A stretch of DNA of 64,000 nucleotides from Lonepinella koalarum. Its GTDB lineage: Bacteria > Pseudomonadota > Gammaproteobacteria > Enterobacterales > Pasteurellaceae. Location of the stretch: contig NZ_CP170642.1 in NCBI RefSeq assembly GCF_042926695.1, positions 1,426,001-1,490,000 on the forward strand. Direction: 5' to 3'. Shown piece after piece: positions 50,535 to 60,060 of this stretch (its first letter is position 1; every line of letters starts with the position of its first letter). The notes below the pieces were generated by a model that saw only the letters and a program-made list of their open reading frames with translations, had not been told where the DNA came from and searched no databases. A program made the position numbers and the translations under genes.

Positions 50535-53420
50535 TTATTCGGCTTGTGCCTTAGTCGGCTCACTAAACACATGACTTACCGCACTATGATGTCCCGCCGA
50601 ACCTTTACCATGGAAATAATAACGACTGTCTTTCCATTGGACGATCTCATAAGCTGGATTCAATTCCGCACTAGCTTTCGCTAAGGTCATTTCAACGTTA
50701 ACATGTTGTACAGCAGATACCGTCCCTAATCGACCATTAAAATGATAATTACGTTCTGTTTTTTCTATAATTTCAACAGTTTTTGCCATTTTCTCTGGTT
50801 CAACTGGCGTAATTTTTTGCTCAGCTTGTTGTTCAAGAATCCGTTGTTCTTCGTTTAAACGTTCCAAGGATTGCTGAACTTTTTTCTCCACGGCTTCATT
50901 CGCTGGTTGCGTCACAAAACCCAGAGGCTGGGTTACCACTGTTTCTTCGTTAACCACCAATGACGTTGCCGGCACCACATCACCGTTTATTTCCGGTTGC
51001 TCTTGTCGCTGTAACAATTCGTCAACGGATAAAAAGTTACTTTCTTTGGCTTTTTGCACCGCACTATAGTCAATACAAACTTTACCACTGGCGAATTCAG
51101 GCGAAGCTACCGCAGCAAATAACGGCATCGGTGACAGATTTTCTTGACGGCGACGACGTTGATTATTCACCCGTAAATGACGTGGTAAACGACGATTATT
51201 ATTACGTTCACGACGTTCATTTTGTGGAACAGCCTTATCTGCCGTACTTTCCACAGGTTCACCCGTCACCTCTGCTTTCACTTTATTTTCTACGTTGTTT
51301 GGCGTACTTAACACTTCAGCTACAGGTACAATGGTTATATTTTCCGCACTTTCAGCCACATCATTTCCCACTCGAACACGTTTACGTAAATCACGTCGTT
51401 CTCTACGTTGACGAGTTGGTGCTTTTTCTTCTACCACTTCTGATGCTGTAGCCAGATTATCTTGTTTTTCAATTGTTTTAGTGGCAACGCTAGCGTCTTC
51501 CTGCGCTTTACGGTTATTACGACGATTATTACGTTCAGGACGTGATGATGTGGTTGTTTTTTCTGGCGTATTTTCATCATTCAATTTTGCCGGTGTATTA
51601 CGTTCGTTACGCTCATTACGAGTTTTGCGATTGTTGTTACGACGATCATTATTACGATTTTGCCGATTATGGTTATTTACCGGCTTTTCTTCCGGTTTCG
51701 GTGCGTTTGCAAATAATCCTTTTAATCCAGCCCAAAGATAAGCCAAAATAGACGGTTTTGCCTCTTCTTTAGTTTCAATAATCGGTGCAGCTTCTGAAAT
51801 TGTCATGGATAACGCCGCAATTTCTGCTACATTTTCCGCCGCTGAATTATCCGCGTTGGTTGCACTTGAAGTGTTTTCATTCGCAACATAAAGCTCTTCT
51901 TTTTCTTCGTATAATTTGGCTAAATTGTAACTTAAGACTCCGGTATCCTCACCATCACGAGAACGTACCACTTTAAAGTGTGGCGTTTCCATCGCTTGAT
52001 TTGGTGCCACCACCACATCTACATTATGACGTCGTTCAATGCTTTGAATGGCTTGACGTTTTTCATTTAATAAATAGGACGCAATTTCCACCGGTACAAT
52101 ACATTGTACTTGCTTAGAATTTTCTTTTAAGGCTTCCTCTTCAATTAAACGCAAAATAGAAAGGGATAGACTTTCATTATCACGCACTTTTCCCGTGCCT
52201 TGGCAACGTGGACAAATATGATGCGATGATTCACCTAATGACGGACTTAAACGCTGGCGCGACATTTCCAACAAGCCAAAACGTGAAATACGGCTAATTT
52301 GAATTCTGGCACGATCTTGACGAACCGCATCACGCATACGATTTTCTACCTCACGTTGGTGACGAATCGGAGTCATATCAATGAAATCAATCACGATTAA
52401 TCCACCTAAGTCGCGCAAACGTAATTGACGAGCGATCTCATCCGTAGCTTCTAGGTTAGTATTTAAAGCGGTTTCTTCAATATCGCCGCCACGTGTTGAG
52501 CGAGCAGAGTTAATATCAATAGCGGTTAATGCTTCGGTCACATCAATTACAATGGATCCACCAGACGGCAAACGTACTTCACGTTGAAACGCAGATTCAA
52601 TTTGCGATTCAATTTGATAATGACTAAATAGTGGTACTTCGCCTTGATACAGCTTAATTCGGTTTAAGAAATCAGGCCGGACTAATTTAATATGTGCCTT
52701 GGCTTTCTCATAAATTTTCGGACTATCCACCAAAATTTCACCAATATCACGACGTAAATAATCACGGATTGCACGCACGATCACATCACTTTCTTGGTGA
52801 ATTAAGAAAGGAGCGGAGCGGCTTTGTGAAACTTGTTTAATCGCTTCCCAATGATGCAATAAGACTTTTAAATCCCATTGCAATTCTTCCGGTGATTTCC
52901 CCACACCAGCGGTACGCACAATTAATCCCACACCATCTGGCACGTCTAAAGAACTTAACGCATCTTTTAATTCAAGACGTTCGTCACCCTCAATACGACG
53001 AGAAATCCCCCCTGCTCTCGGGTTATTCGGCATAATCACAAGGTAACTACCAGCCAATGACACAAAGGTTGTCAATGCCGCACCTTTATTGCCTCGTTCT
53101 TCTTTGTTCACCTGTACGATGACTTCCTGCCCTTCTTTAATCACATCTTTGATGTTCGGGCGACCGTTATAGCTATAACCTACTGGGAAATATTCACGAG
53201 CAATTTCTTTTAAGGGTAAAAAACCATGGCGATCTGCCCCATAATCAACAAATGCAGCTTCAAGGCTCGGCTCTACTCGAGTGATTTTACCTTTGTAAAT
53301 ATTCGCTTTTTTTTGTTCGTGACCCGGACTTTCAATGTCCAAATCAAATAAGCGTTGTCCATCGACTAGCGCAACGCGCAACTCTTCTTTTTGAGTTGCA
53401 TTAATTAACATTCTTTTCAT
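50535..53420 (-). CDS. rne: Ribonuclease E
   Basis: 961 residues, shorter than E. coli RNase E (1061). The catalytic half (1 to ~510) has the S1 domain (KGKITRVEPSLEAAFVDYGADRHGFLPL), the DNase I-like domain with the metal-binding aspartates in AIDINSARSTRG and VIDFIDM, and the Zn-link CPRCQGTG. The C-terminal half is Arg/Asn-rich (RNNDRRNNNRKTRNERNERN, about 590-610) and unstructured, as for degradosome scaffolds. It starts mRNA decay and processes rRNA and tRNA. A ~290-nt leader precedes it, suggesting autoregulation as in E. coli. Confidence 0.97.
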   Translation of the reverse strand: MKRMLINATQKEELRVALVDGQRLFDLDIESPGHEQKKANIYKGKITRVEPSLEAAFVDYGADRHGFLPLKEIAREYFPVGYSYNGRPNIKDVIKEGQEVIVQVNKEERGNKGAALTTFVSLAGSYLVIMPNNPRAGGISRRIEGDERLELKDALSSLDVPDGVGLIVRTAGVGKSPEELQWDLKVLLHHWEAIKQVSQSRSAPFLIHQESDVIVRAIRDYLRRDIGEILVDSPKIYEKAKAHIKLVRPDFLNRIKLYQGEVPLFSHYQIESQIESAFQREVRLPSGGSIVIDVTEALTAIDINSARSTRGGDIEETALNTNLEATDEIARQLRLRDLGGLIVIDFIDMTPIRHQREVENRMRDAVRQDRARIQISRISRFGLLEMSRQRLSPSLGESSHHICPRCQGTGKVRDNESLSLSILRLIEEEALKENSKQVQCIVPVEIASYLLNEKRQAIQSIERRHNVDVVVAPNQAMETPHFKVVRSRDGEDTGVLSYNLAKLYEEKEELYVANENTSSATNADNSAAENVAEIAALSMTISEAAPIIETKEEAKPSILAYLWAGLKGLFANAPKPEEKPVNNHNRQNRNNDRRNNNRKTRNERNERNTPAKLNDENTPEKTTTSSRPERNNRRNNRKAQEDASVATKTIEKQDNLATASEVVEEKAPTRQRRERRDLRKRVRVGNDVAESAENITIVPVAEVLSTPNNVENKVKAEVTGEPVESTADKAVPQNERRERNNNRRLPRHLRVNNQRRRRQENLSPMPLFAAVASPEFASGKVCIDYSAVQKAKESNFLSVDELLQRQEQPEINGDVVPATSLVVNEETVVTQPLGFVTQPANEAVEKKVQQSLERLNEEQRILEQQAEQKITPVEPEKMAKTVEIIEKTERNYHFNGRLGTVSAVQHVNVEMTLAKASAELNPAYEIVQWKDSRYYFHGKGSAGHHSAVSHVFSEPTKAQAE

Positions 53421-53718
53421 TGTAAAAATTTTCTCATTTTTATTTCTTAAAATAATTTAATTAAAAAATACCGCACTTTGCTTAAAATTAAGCAAAATTT
53501 GACCATAATCGACCTCGTGTTTTTCGTCCTATGTCGCTCATCCCGACCGTCAAAGACTGGGTGCATTGATTAGGCTATTCTTGAATAGTGTCTAGAAACA
53601 CCGAATAAAACGGTAATTTAATCACATATTTTGTTAAAAATTAATGTCTTATGTCTAAACTGCATTAATCTGAACTTTAACAAAAATCAGTTAATTTTGC
53701 CAAGGCAAAATCTATATT
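53421..53718 (-). promoter_or_regulatory. Long 5' leader of rne
   Basis: There is no gene in this stretch. On the minus strand it contains a perfect CTATTC/GAATAG hairpin (about 53570-53583), and near the start codon TTTGCTTAA/TTAAGCAAA (53477-53496) next to a USS. E. coli rne has a 361-nt leader whose stem-loops let RNase E cleave its own mRNA; the length and position here suggest the same. Inferred, not aligned. Confidence 0.5.
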
Positions 53719-53747
53719 ATTATGGACGTAATACACCTTTTTAGCAA
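53719..53747 (-). promoter_or_regulatory. Candidate rne promoter
   Basis: Minus strand: -35 TTGCTA (53747-53742), 17 bp, -10 CATAAT (53724-53719). This would give a leader of about 290 nt. Confidence 0.55.
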
Positions 53748-53821
53748 GGTATTTCAATAATTTTAATTATTTGTTAACTATGCTAAAATCTAACCAATTT
53801 TCTCTAAATAACAACTATTTT

Positions 53822-54790
53822 ATGACAAATCAACCCGACAATATTATTAATGCCACGGTCAAAATCATCGATATTTCAGAAGATGAAGCCGGTCAGCGAA
53901 TTGACAATTATTTATTAACTAAACTGAAAGGCGTACCCAAAAGCCTGATTTATCGGATTGTGCGTAAAGGCGAAGTGCGCGTCAATAAAGGTAGAATTAA
54001 ACCAGAATACAAATTACAAGTCGGCGACACAGTACGGATTCCACCGGTACGAGTTGCACAAAAAGAACAACCGCCAATCTCAACTAAATTGAATAAAGTT
54101 GCTCAACTTGAGCAACAAATTATATTTGAAGATGACTGCCTATTGGTCATTAATAAGCCATCTGGTATTGCGGTGCATGGTGGTAGTGGATTAAGTTTTG
54201 GGGTTATTGAAAGCTTACGAGCGTTACGCCCCGAAGCGCGTTTTTTAGAATTAGTCCATCGTATTGACCGTGATACATCTGGTATTTTACTCGTGGCCAA
54301 AAAACGTTCTTCCCTACGCCATTTACATGAACAATTACGGGTTAAAACCGTACAAAAAGAATATTTAGCACTGGTGCGTGGACAATGGCAATCGCATGTA
54401 AAAATAATCCAAGCTCCCTTACTCAAAAATGAATTAGCCAGTGGTGAACGTATTGTCAAAGTCAGCGAACAAGGTAAACCAAGCGAAACACGGTTTAGTA
54501 TTGAAGAACGTTATCCCAATGCCACCTTAATTAAAGCATCACCGATTACAGGGCGAACCCATCAAATTCGGGTACATACGTTACATGCCGGACATCCAAT
54601 TGCTTTGGATGATAAATATGGTGATAAAAAATTTAATCAAGAAATGACCACGCTTGGTTTAGATCGGCTATTTTTACACGCCTTTAGTATTCGCTTTGAA
54701 CATCCAAAAACAGGGGAAACCTTACGCTTAAACGCTCCACTAGACGATAGAATGAAAAAAGTTTTACAAAAATTGCGAGAACAACAATGA
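53822..54790 (+). CDS. rluC: 23S rRNA pseudouridine synthase RluC
   Basis: 322 residues. S4 RNA-binding domain (about 24-80: AGQRIDNYLLTKLKGVPKSLIYRIVRKGEVRVN, shown in part), then the RluA-type catalytic domain with HRID149RDTSG. It makes pseudouridines 955, 2504 and 2580 (E. coli numbering). Start at ATG 53822; the earlier ATG at 53780 overlaps a likely extended -10 (TGCTAAAAT, 53781-53789). It is divergent from rne, as in E. coli. Its stop overlaps the next gene's start. Confidence 0.93.
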   Translation: MTNQPDNIINATVKIIDISEDEAGQRIDNYLLTKLKGVPKSLIYRIVRKGEVRVNKGRIKPEYKLQVGDTVRIPPVRVAQKEQPPISTKLNKVAQLEQQIIFEDDCLLVINKPSGIAVHGGSGLSFGVIESLRALRPEARFLELVHRIDRDTSGILLVAKKRSSLRHLHEQLRVKTVQKEYLALVRGQWQSHVKIIQAPLLKNELASGERIVKVSEQGKPSETRFSIEERYPNATLIKASPITGRTHQIRVHTLHAGHPIALDDKYGDKKFNQEMTTLGLDRLFLHAFSIRFEHPKTGETLRLNAPLDDRMKKVLQKLREQQ

Positions 54791-55314
54791 TGAAAATTAA
54801 CCAACTATATGGATGCTTATTAATGACAATTTCTATTTCGGCAACTGCGGTGGAAAATACGATAGTTTCTAACTCAGACATCGTCGGCGAATGGAGTTGT
54901 CGAATTTTATACCGCGATTTAGATATTGAATCCTTAGATACCTTAGATTTCCATGCTGATGGTTCAACTGTAGGGCTAGGTATGCTTTCTGTACAAAACA
55001 TCTTTACTTACGAAAGCCACCATACTGGACGTTGGTCATTAAAGAACAATATTCTATCGGAAAATAGCACGAATTATCGTTTTGGACGTATTCATTCCAA
55101 ACAAACAGAAAAAAGATTATCCGACGAACCACAATTAAAAGCGCTTGAACAACAATTTTTCCAACAATTAACCAAAGATATGAACAATGGGGATAGTACT
55201 GATTTTGAAATATTAGATTTAAAAGAGAACCGTATGTTAATCAACCATGTTTGGAAAAACCAACAACGTCATCCGGGGTTATGCGTTAAAAAAGTGGAAG
55301 TAAATCCCAACTAA
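54787..55314 (+). CDS. Secreted protein of unknown function, coupled to rluC
   Basis: 175 residues. A short signal peptide (MMKINQLYGCLLMTISISATAVE, cleavage near residue 21) then a soluble domain: GEWSCRILYRDLDIESLDTLDF, repeated beta-strand patterns and a late Cys (PGLCVKK) that could pair with the Cys in EWSC. ATGA-type overlap with the rluC stop (ATG at 54787, TGA at 54788-54790) indicates translational coupling. The GEWSC...TGRWSL arrangement resembles lipocalin-like or YajD/META-type small periplasmic beta-barrels only loosely; I assign no family. Confidence 0.65.
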   Translation: MMKINQLYGCLLMTISISATAVENTIVSNSDIVGEWSCRILYRDLDIESLDTLDFHADGSTVGLGMLSVQNIFTYESHHTGRWSLKNNILSENSTNYRFGRIHSKQTEKRLSDEPQLKALEQQFFQQLTKDMNNGDSTDFEILDLKENRMLINHVWKNQQRHPGLCVKKVEVNPN

Positions 55315-55323
55315 TGTTGGGAT
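55304..55323 (+). terminator. Hairpin holding the stop codon of the preceding gene
   Basis: ATCCCAAC (55304-55311) with GTTGGGAT (55316-55323). The loop TAAT contains the TAA stop (55312-55314). The downstream T-tract is short (CTTCT). Confidence 0.6.
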
Positions 55324-55340
55324 CTTCTGACTAAAAACAA

Positions 55341-55664
55341 TTATAACGCCTGATTAACAAATGAAGCTAATTGTGTTTTCGGTACCACGCCTACTTGAGT
55401 TGCAAGCACTTTACCTTCTTTGAATAATAACAACGTCGGAATACCCCGTACACCAAATTGAGTTGGAGTACCTTGGTTATCATCAATATTCATTTTAACG
55501 ATTTTCACTTTATCGCCATATTCTTTAGCCAAATCTTCTAAGATTGGACCTATCATACGGCAAGGACCACACCACGGCGCCCAAAAATCTAATAATACAG
55601 GTACATCTGAATTTAAAACATCTGCTTCAAATGAAGCATCGGTAACATGTAATACATCTGCCAT
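55341..55664 (-). CDS. trxA: Thioredoxin 1
   Basis: 107 residues, start ATG at 55664 (MADVLHVTDASF) with AGGAAAG; an upstream in-frame start at 55697 would add an atypical extension. Active site W31-C32-G-P-C35, cis-Pro in RGIPTLLLF. General cytoplasmic protein-disulphide reductant. Confidence 0.97.
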   Translation of the reverse strand: MADVLHVTDASFEADVLNSDVPVLLDFWAPWCGPCRMIGPILEDLAKEYGDKVKIVKMNIDDNQGTPTQFGVRGIPTLLLFKEGKVLATQVGVVPKTQLASFVNQAL

Positions 55665-55808
55665 TTTTCTTTCCTTTTTAATAAAATCCGCGGACATTTT
55701 ATTTTTTTAACATATATCAAGGCAAATTGCCATGAATTTGTTAAATATAATAACACAGCTACAAAATTTTCATCCTTTTTTTAATCAATCATTTCAATTT
55801 GTAAAATC

Positions 55809-56921
55809 TTACTTATCACAGAGGGCTAACGCTTGAACTAAATCTTGTTTAATGTCTTCAACATCTTCTAACCCCACTGAAAAACGCAATAAACGATTGC
55901 ATACTCCACGCGCAATTCGCTCTGCTTCTGGAATATCCATATGCGTTTGCGTTGCTGGATAGGTAATAAAACTTTCGGTACCACCTAAGCTTTCCGCAAA
56001 CGTAATTAATTTCATTGCTTTTAAAAATGGATTTACCCAGTTCTCATCTTGTAAACGGAAGGATAACATTCCCCCCTTATTCGAATATAACACATCGGTA
56101 ATTTGTGGTTGTTGACGTAAAAATTCTGCGATTTGTTGAGCGCTTTGTTGATGACGCTTCATACGTAGAGAAAGGGTTTTTAAGCCTCGAATAGTTAACC
56201 AAGAATCAAAAGGTGAAAGCACCGCACCTGCTCCGTTTTGAATGTAAAATAAACGTTCACATAATTCTTGCCCTTTTGCGACAATTAAACCCGCTAACAC
56301 ATCATTATGACCAGCAATATATTTAGTGCCACTGTAAATCGTCACATCCGCCCCATCATCCATTGGACGATATAACATCGGGGTTAAGAACGTATTATCC
56401 ACGATCAACAATAAGTTATGTTTTTTTGCTAGTTTGGCAATCGCCTTGACATCACATTCTTCCATTAATGGATTAGACGGTGTTTCTACAAAAATAGCTT
56501 TTGTATTTGGCGTAATAACGGATTCGATCGCACTCACATCAGCAGTATTGACATAAACAGGTTTAACACCATGGGTATTTTTATGACAAAAATCAAGTAG
56601 ACGATAAGTGCCTCCATAAACATCACTAGAAACAATCCATTCATCGGGAGCTTTAAATAATGTCATTAACACTTGAATGGCTGCCATGCCTGATGCAAAA
56701 GCAAAGGCTGCATCCCCACCGTCTAATTTTGCCATAGTCTCTTCTAAAACCACTCGTGTTGGGTTTTTGGTGCGAGTGTAATCAAAACCAGTACTTTCAC
56801 CGATACCATGATGTCCATAGGCCGTGGAAAGAAAAATCGGCGTGGAAACCGCACCAGTACGTGGATCGGTACGGTTACCAGCTTGGGCTAAAATAGTATC
56901 TAAAGCATATTCTTGTGTCAT
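55809..56921 (-). CDS. metB: Cystathionine gamma-synthase MetB
   Basis: 370 residues, PLP-dependent Cys/Met metabolism family. Start ATG at 56921 (MTQEYALDTILAQAG) with AGGTGA. PLP lysine K200 in YSGTK, GFDYTRTKNPTR near residue 45, and the C-terminal RFSVGLEDVEDI. It condenses an O-acyl-homoserine with cysteine to cystathionine. Substrate ambiguity with cystathionine beta-lyase exists in this family; similarity to H. influenzae HI0086 (as I recall) supports MetB. No MetJ box was seen upstream. Confidence 0.88.
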   Translation of the reverse strand: MTQEYALDTILAQAGNRTDPRTGAVSTPIFLSTAYGHHGIGESTGFDYTRTKNPTRVVLEETMAKLDGGDAAFAFASGMAAIQVLMTLFKAPDEWIVSSDVYGGTYRLLDFCHKNTHGVKPVYVNTADVSAIESVITPNTKAIFVETPSNPLMEECDVKAIAKLAKKHNLLLIVDNTFLTPMLYRPMDDGADVTIYSGTKYIAGHNDVLAGLIVAKGQELCERLFYIQNGAGAVLSPFDSWLTIRGLKTLSLRMKRHQQSAQQIAEFLRQQPQITDVLYSNKGGMLSFRLQDENWVNPFLKAMKLITFAESLGGTESFITYPATQTHMDIPEAERIARGVCNRLLRFSVGLEDVEDIKQDLVQALALCDK

Positions 56922-57308
56922 TATTTCACCTAATATTGAAAACGAAAAATTTGCTTGCCATTTTGGCATAAAGTGCGGTGGGATTAAAGGGAATTTTTTT
57001 GATTTTGTTTGGCTAATTGGAACAGTGATAAATGATTATATTGATTTTCTTTTACTTTCCTTATAAAAATCCCCCCCAACTGGAACAATTTACCAGCGAT
57101 AATTATTTAGCGACTTTTAATTCTACCAAGCATTTAAGTGGAATTTTGGCGATAGCCGCGATAGTTAATAGTTAAATAGAAATTTATTGTTTGTGAGATA
57201 CACGAGAGCCACTGATGACTTTTTAATACAAAACTGGCTTATTTTTAGCAATAATGTCTTTTTTTTCAGCAAGCAATATAATTTTTAAAACTTATTGCAA
57301 AATTCCTG
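56922..57308. other. Intergenic gap between metB and the Gly-Leu-Cys tRNAs
   Basis: Apart from one USS (near 56972) and the tRNA promoter at its right end, I see no gene, repeat or operator in this stretch. AT-rich with a CCCCCC run near 57070. Confidence 0.6.
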
Positions 57309-57336
57309 TTGACAACAAAATAGATTTCCGTAAAAT
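57309..57336 (+). promoter_or_regulatory. Promoter of the Gly-Leu-Cys tRNA operon
   Basis: Consensus -35 TTGACA (57309-57314), 16-bp spacer, -10 TAAAAT (57331-57336), about 35 bp before tRNA-Gly. Confidence 0.8.
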
Positions 57337-57370
57337 GCACCCTCGTTGACAGCGATAAGCTGAAAGCAAA

Positions 57371-57446
<76 letters not shown>

Positions 57447-57477
57447 ACTTAACCTAATCAGTTAGGAAATGCGTTTA

Positions 57478-57564
57478 GCCCGAGTGGCGGAATCGGTAGA
57501 CGCAAGGGATTTAAAATCCCTCGCCTTTCGAGGCGTGCCAGTTCAAGTCTGGCCTCGGGCACCA
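57478..57564 (+). tRNA. tRNA-Leu (UAA)
   Basis: 87 nt with CCA and a long variable arm (CGCCTTTCGAGGCG). Anticodon UAA in GGGATTTAAAATCCC. Confidence 0.96.
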
Positions 57565-57638
57565 TTTAAAACTAAGTTAACAATAATAAAATGGCACCGT
57601 AAGGTGTTTTTTTATATCTAAAACAGATTTCAAATTGT

Positions 57639-57712
57639 GGCGTGTTAGCAAAGCGGTTATGCACTGGATTGCAAATCCATGTAGCTCGGTTCGACTCCGG
57701 GACACGCCTCCA
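57639..57712 (+). tRNA. tRNA-Cys (GCA)
   Basis: 74 nt with CCA. 5' GGCGTGTTAGCAAAGCGG, anticodon GCA in GGATTGCAAATCC. Third gene of the Gly-Leu-Cys order common in gamma-proteobacteria. Confidence 0.96.
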
Positions 57713-57862
57713 TCCATTAAATAAAACTAATTTGAATTTATTATATTTTTTAGTTAACAATTGGATTCAAGTCTCACTTACTCGAAATATTAAACTATAT
57801 AACTAAAAAAGAGAGGAAATCTTATTACAAAAGTAATCATACTAACTTACCTAAATACTCTA

Positions 57863-57891
57863 TAAAAAAGACCAACTCATCTGAGTTGGTC
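57863..57891 (-). terminator. cysK terminator
   Basis: GACCAACTC (57870-57878) and GAGTTGGTC (57883-57891), loop ATCT. On the minus strand it is followed by TTTTTT (complement of 57864-57869). It also faces the tRNA operon. Confidence 0.85.
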
Positions 57892-57934
57892 AATACTATC
57901 TACTTTTATTATTTTTATTTAGGGGATTTCAAAA

Positions 57935-58882
57935 TTACGCTTCTACACCTTCAAATAAAGCAGTACTTAAATAACGTTCTGAAGCAGATGGTAAAATAAC
58001 CACAATCAATTTATCAGCAAATTCAGGTAATTTTGCAATACGATCTGCAGCAGCAAGCGCAGCACCGGATGAAATTCCAGCTAAAATACCTTCTTCTGCC
58101 ATTAAACGACGAGCGGTTGCAATAGCGGTTTCGCTATCTACTCGTTCAACTCGATCAACTAAAGACAAATCTAAATTTTTTGGAATAAATCCAGCGCCAA
58201 TACCTTGAATCTTATGTGGACCCGGTTTCACTTCTTCACCATTTAAGGTTTGAGTGATGACTGGGCTTTCTGCTGGTTCAACCGCAACAGAAGTAATAGC
58301 CTTACCTTGATCTAGTTTGATATAACGGCTAATTCCTGTAATGGTACCACCAGTTCCTACGCCAGCAACGACCACATCCACCTTGCCTTCCGTACCATTC
58401 CAAATTTCAGGTCCTGTGGTTTGTTGGTGAATAGCTGGGTTAGCAGGGTTTTCAAATTGTTTTAAGATAACATAACGATTCGGATCACTTGCTACGATTT
58501 CATCTGCTTTCGCAATCGCCCCTTTCATACCTTTTGCGCCTTCGGTTAGCACCAAATTCACACCTAAACCACGCAATAAACGTTTACGTTCTGTACTCAT
58601 GGTTTCAGGCATAGTTAAGGTAATTTTATAACCGCGCGCTGCTGCCACAAATGCTAACGCAATCCCCGTGTTACCACTGGTCGCATCTACAATTTCCTTA
58701 TCTTTAGTTAAGATACCGTCTTTTTCTGCTTGCCATACCATGTTGGCACCAATACGGCATTTTACGCTGAAACTTGGGTTACGACCTTCTACTTTCACCA
58801 CAATATTGCCGTTACCAAAATGATTTAAACGCACTAATGGGGTGTTACCAATAGAATAGGAATTATCTGCAAAAATTGTCAT
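57935..58882 (-). CDS. cysK: Cysteine synthase A
   Basis: 315 residues, fold type II PLP enzyme making cysteine from O-acetylserine and sulphide. PLP lysine K41 in PSFSVKCRIG, substrate loop TSGNTG, phosphate-binding GTGGTITG. Start ATG with AAGGAGAAAAC. The tail ends ALFEGVEA rather than with the usual Ile, so CysE docking may differ. Its product is a substrate of MetB. Confidence 0.96.
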   Translation of the reverse strand: MTIFADNSYSIGNTPLVRLNHFGNGNIVVKVEGRNPSFSVKCRIGANMVWQAEKDGILTKDKEIVDATSGNTGIALAFVAAARGYKITLTMPETMSTERKRLLRGLGVNLVLTEGAKGMKGAIAKADEIVASDPNRYVILKQFENPANPAIHQQTTGPEIWNGTEGKVDVVVAGVGTGGTITGISRYIKLDQGKAITSVAVEPAESPVITQTLNGEEVKPGPHKIQGIGAGFIPKNLDLSLVDRVERVDSETAIATARRLMAEEGILAGISSGAALAAADRIAKLPEFADKLIVVILPSASERYLSTALFEGVEA

Positions 58883-58985
58883 TGTTTTCTCCTTGAAAGA
58901 ATAGTGTTTGTTGTTGATGCTATTTTTAACACAATATATAATAATAAAAAAATAGTTATTTGTTCTATTTTATAACTAAATAGAA

Positions 58986-60038
58986 TTAAGAACCCGGTAA
59001 TTCTGATTTTTGCGGTAAACGATCACTTAATAAAATAGCATAACGTTCTGTTCTCGGGCTAGATTCCAACGCAATTTTCAATGCCATCGTTAAAGGGACA
59101 GATAGCAACATTCCTACCGTTCCCAGTAACCATCCCCAAAATAAAAGAGAAAGAAACACCACCAAAGTAGAAAGTCCTAATTTTTTACCCATTATTCTCG
59201 GTTCAATCACATTGCCGATTGATACATTAATAATAATGACGCTAATAGTCACAATAAATCCCGTAGTAAACCCGTTCAGTAAGAATGCCTGCAAAACAAT
59301 TGGTACAGCGGCAATAATTGAACCGATACTCGGAATATAATTAAACAAAAAGCTCAAGGTTGCCCAAAGAATTGCATATTGAACGCCTACAAAAGTCAGT
59401 AATGCCCATATTGAGATACCAGTAAGTAAACTCATTATTGTTTTTACCCCAAGATAACCAATAATACTCTTCAGCACACGTTCTATATGATTTTCATCTT
59501 CTTGCTGCTTATTAAAGACAATAGCAAATTTTCGTTTAGCCGTTGGTGCTTCCAAAAGCATAAAAATTACCACAAGAATTAAGATAAATACATTTGAGAC
59601 CACATTAGAGAAATTCATTAATAAACCACTAGCAAAATTCATTACAGAACTTGGATCAAAATATTTTACAACTGCATCTGGTCGCATTGAAAAAGGGATA
59701 TTCCATTTTCGAGTAAATGACAGTAAATCATTAATTCGCTCCGTCATTAATTCACGATACTGTGGCATTGATTTAGTAAACTCTTGTACCGAACCATTAA
59801 TCAATCCCACCAAGAAGAAAAATATAAGTAGAATTAATAAGAAAAGTAAGGCAATAGCTAACCAGTGTGGTATATTTCTGTTTGTCATAAACTTAATAAT
59901 TGGTGAACAGACTATCGCTATAAATAAAGAGAGCAAAAAAGGAACGACTATCACCGAAGACACTTTGATCCCAGCAAAAATAATCACCAACGCCGCTGAA
60001 ACAAATATAAATTGATTTAATGGATTGTTTTTTATCAT
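58986..60038 (-). CDS. AI-2E family (PerM/TqsA-like) membrane protein
   Basis: 350 residues; start ATG at 60038 (MIKNNPLNQF), with a GTG nine bases upstream as alternative. About seven to eight helices with the family core FNYIPSIGSIIAAVPIVLQAF and the C-terminal GNVIEPRIMGKKLGLSTLVVFLSLLFWG (shown in part). Members include TqsA (AI-2 export) and Na+/H+ or K+ linked antiporters, so the substrate is open. It lies 13 bp or so after glnB, probably in the mog-glnB operon. Confidence 0.85.
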   Translation of the reverse strand: MIKNNPLNQFIFVSAALVIIFAGIKVSSVIVVPFLLSLFIAIVCSPIIKFMTNRNIPHWLAIALLFLLILLIFFFLVGLINGSVQEFTKSMPQYRELMTERINDLLSFTRKWNIPFSMRPDAVVKYFDPSSVMNFASGLLMNFSNVVSNVFILILVVIFMLLEAPTAKRKFAIVFNKQQEDENHIERVLKSIIGYLGVKTIMSLLTGISIWALLTFVGVQYAILWATLSFLFNYIPSIGSIIAAVPIVLQAFLLNGFTTGFIVTISVIIINVSIGNVIEPRIMGKKLGLSTLVVFLSLLFWGWLLGTVGMLLSVPLTMALKIALESSPRTERYAILLSDRLPQKSELPGS

Positions 60039-60060
60039 AAAATACACCGTATTTGATTAG

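Noticed and set aside
53771..53821. Upstream starts for rluC (TTG 53771, ATG 53780)
   Set aside because: The ATG overlaps a likely -10 box and the added residues do not match the family N-terminus.
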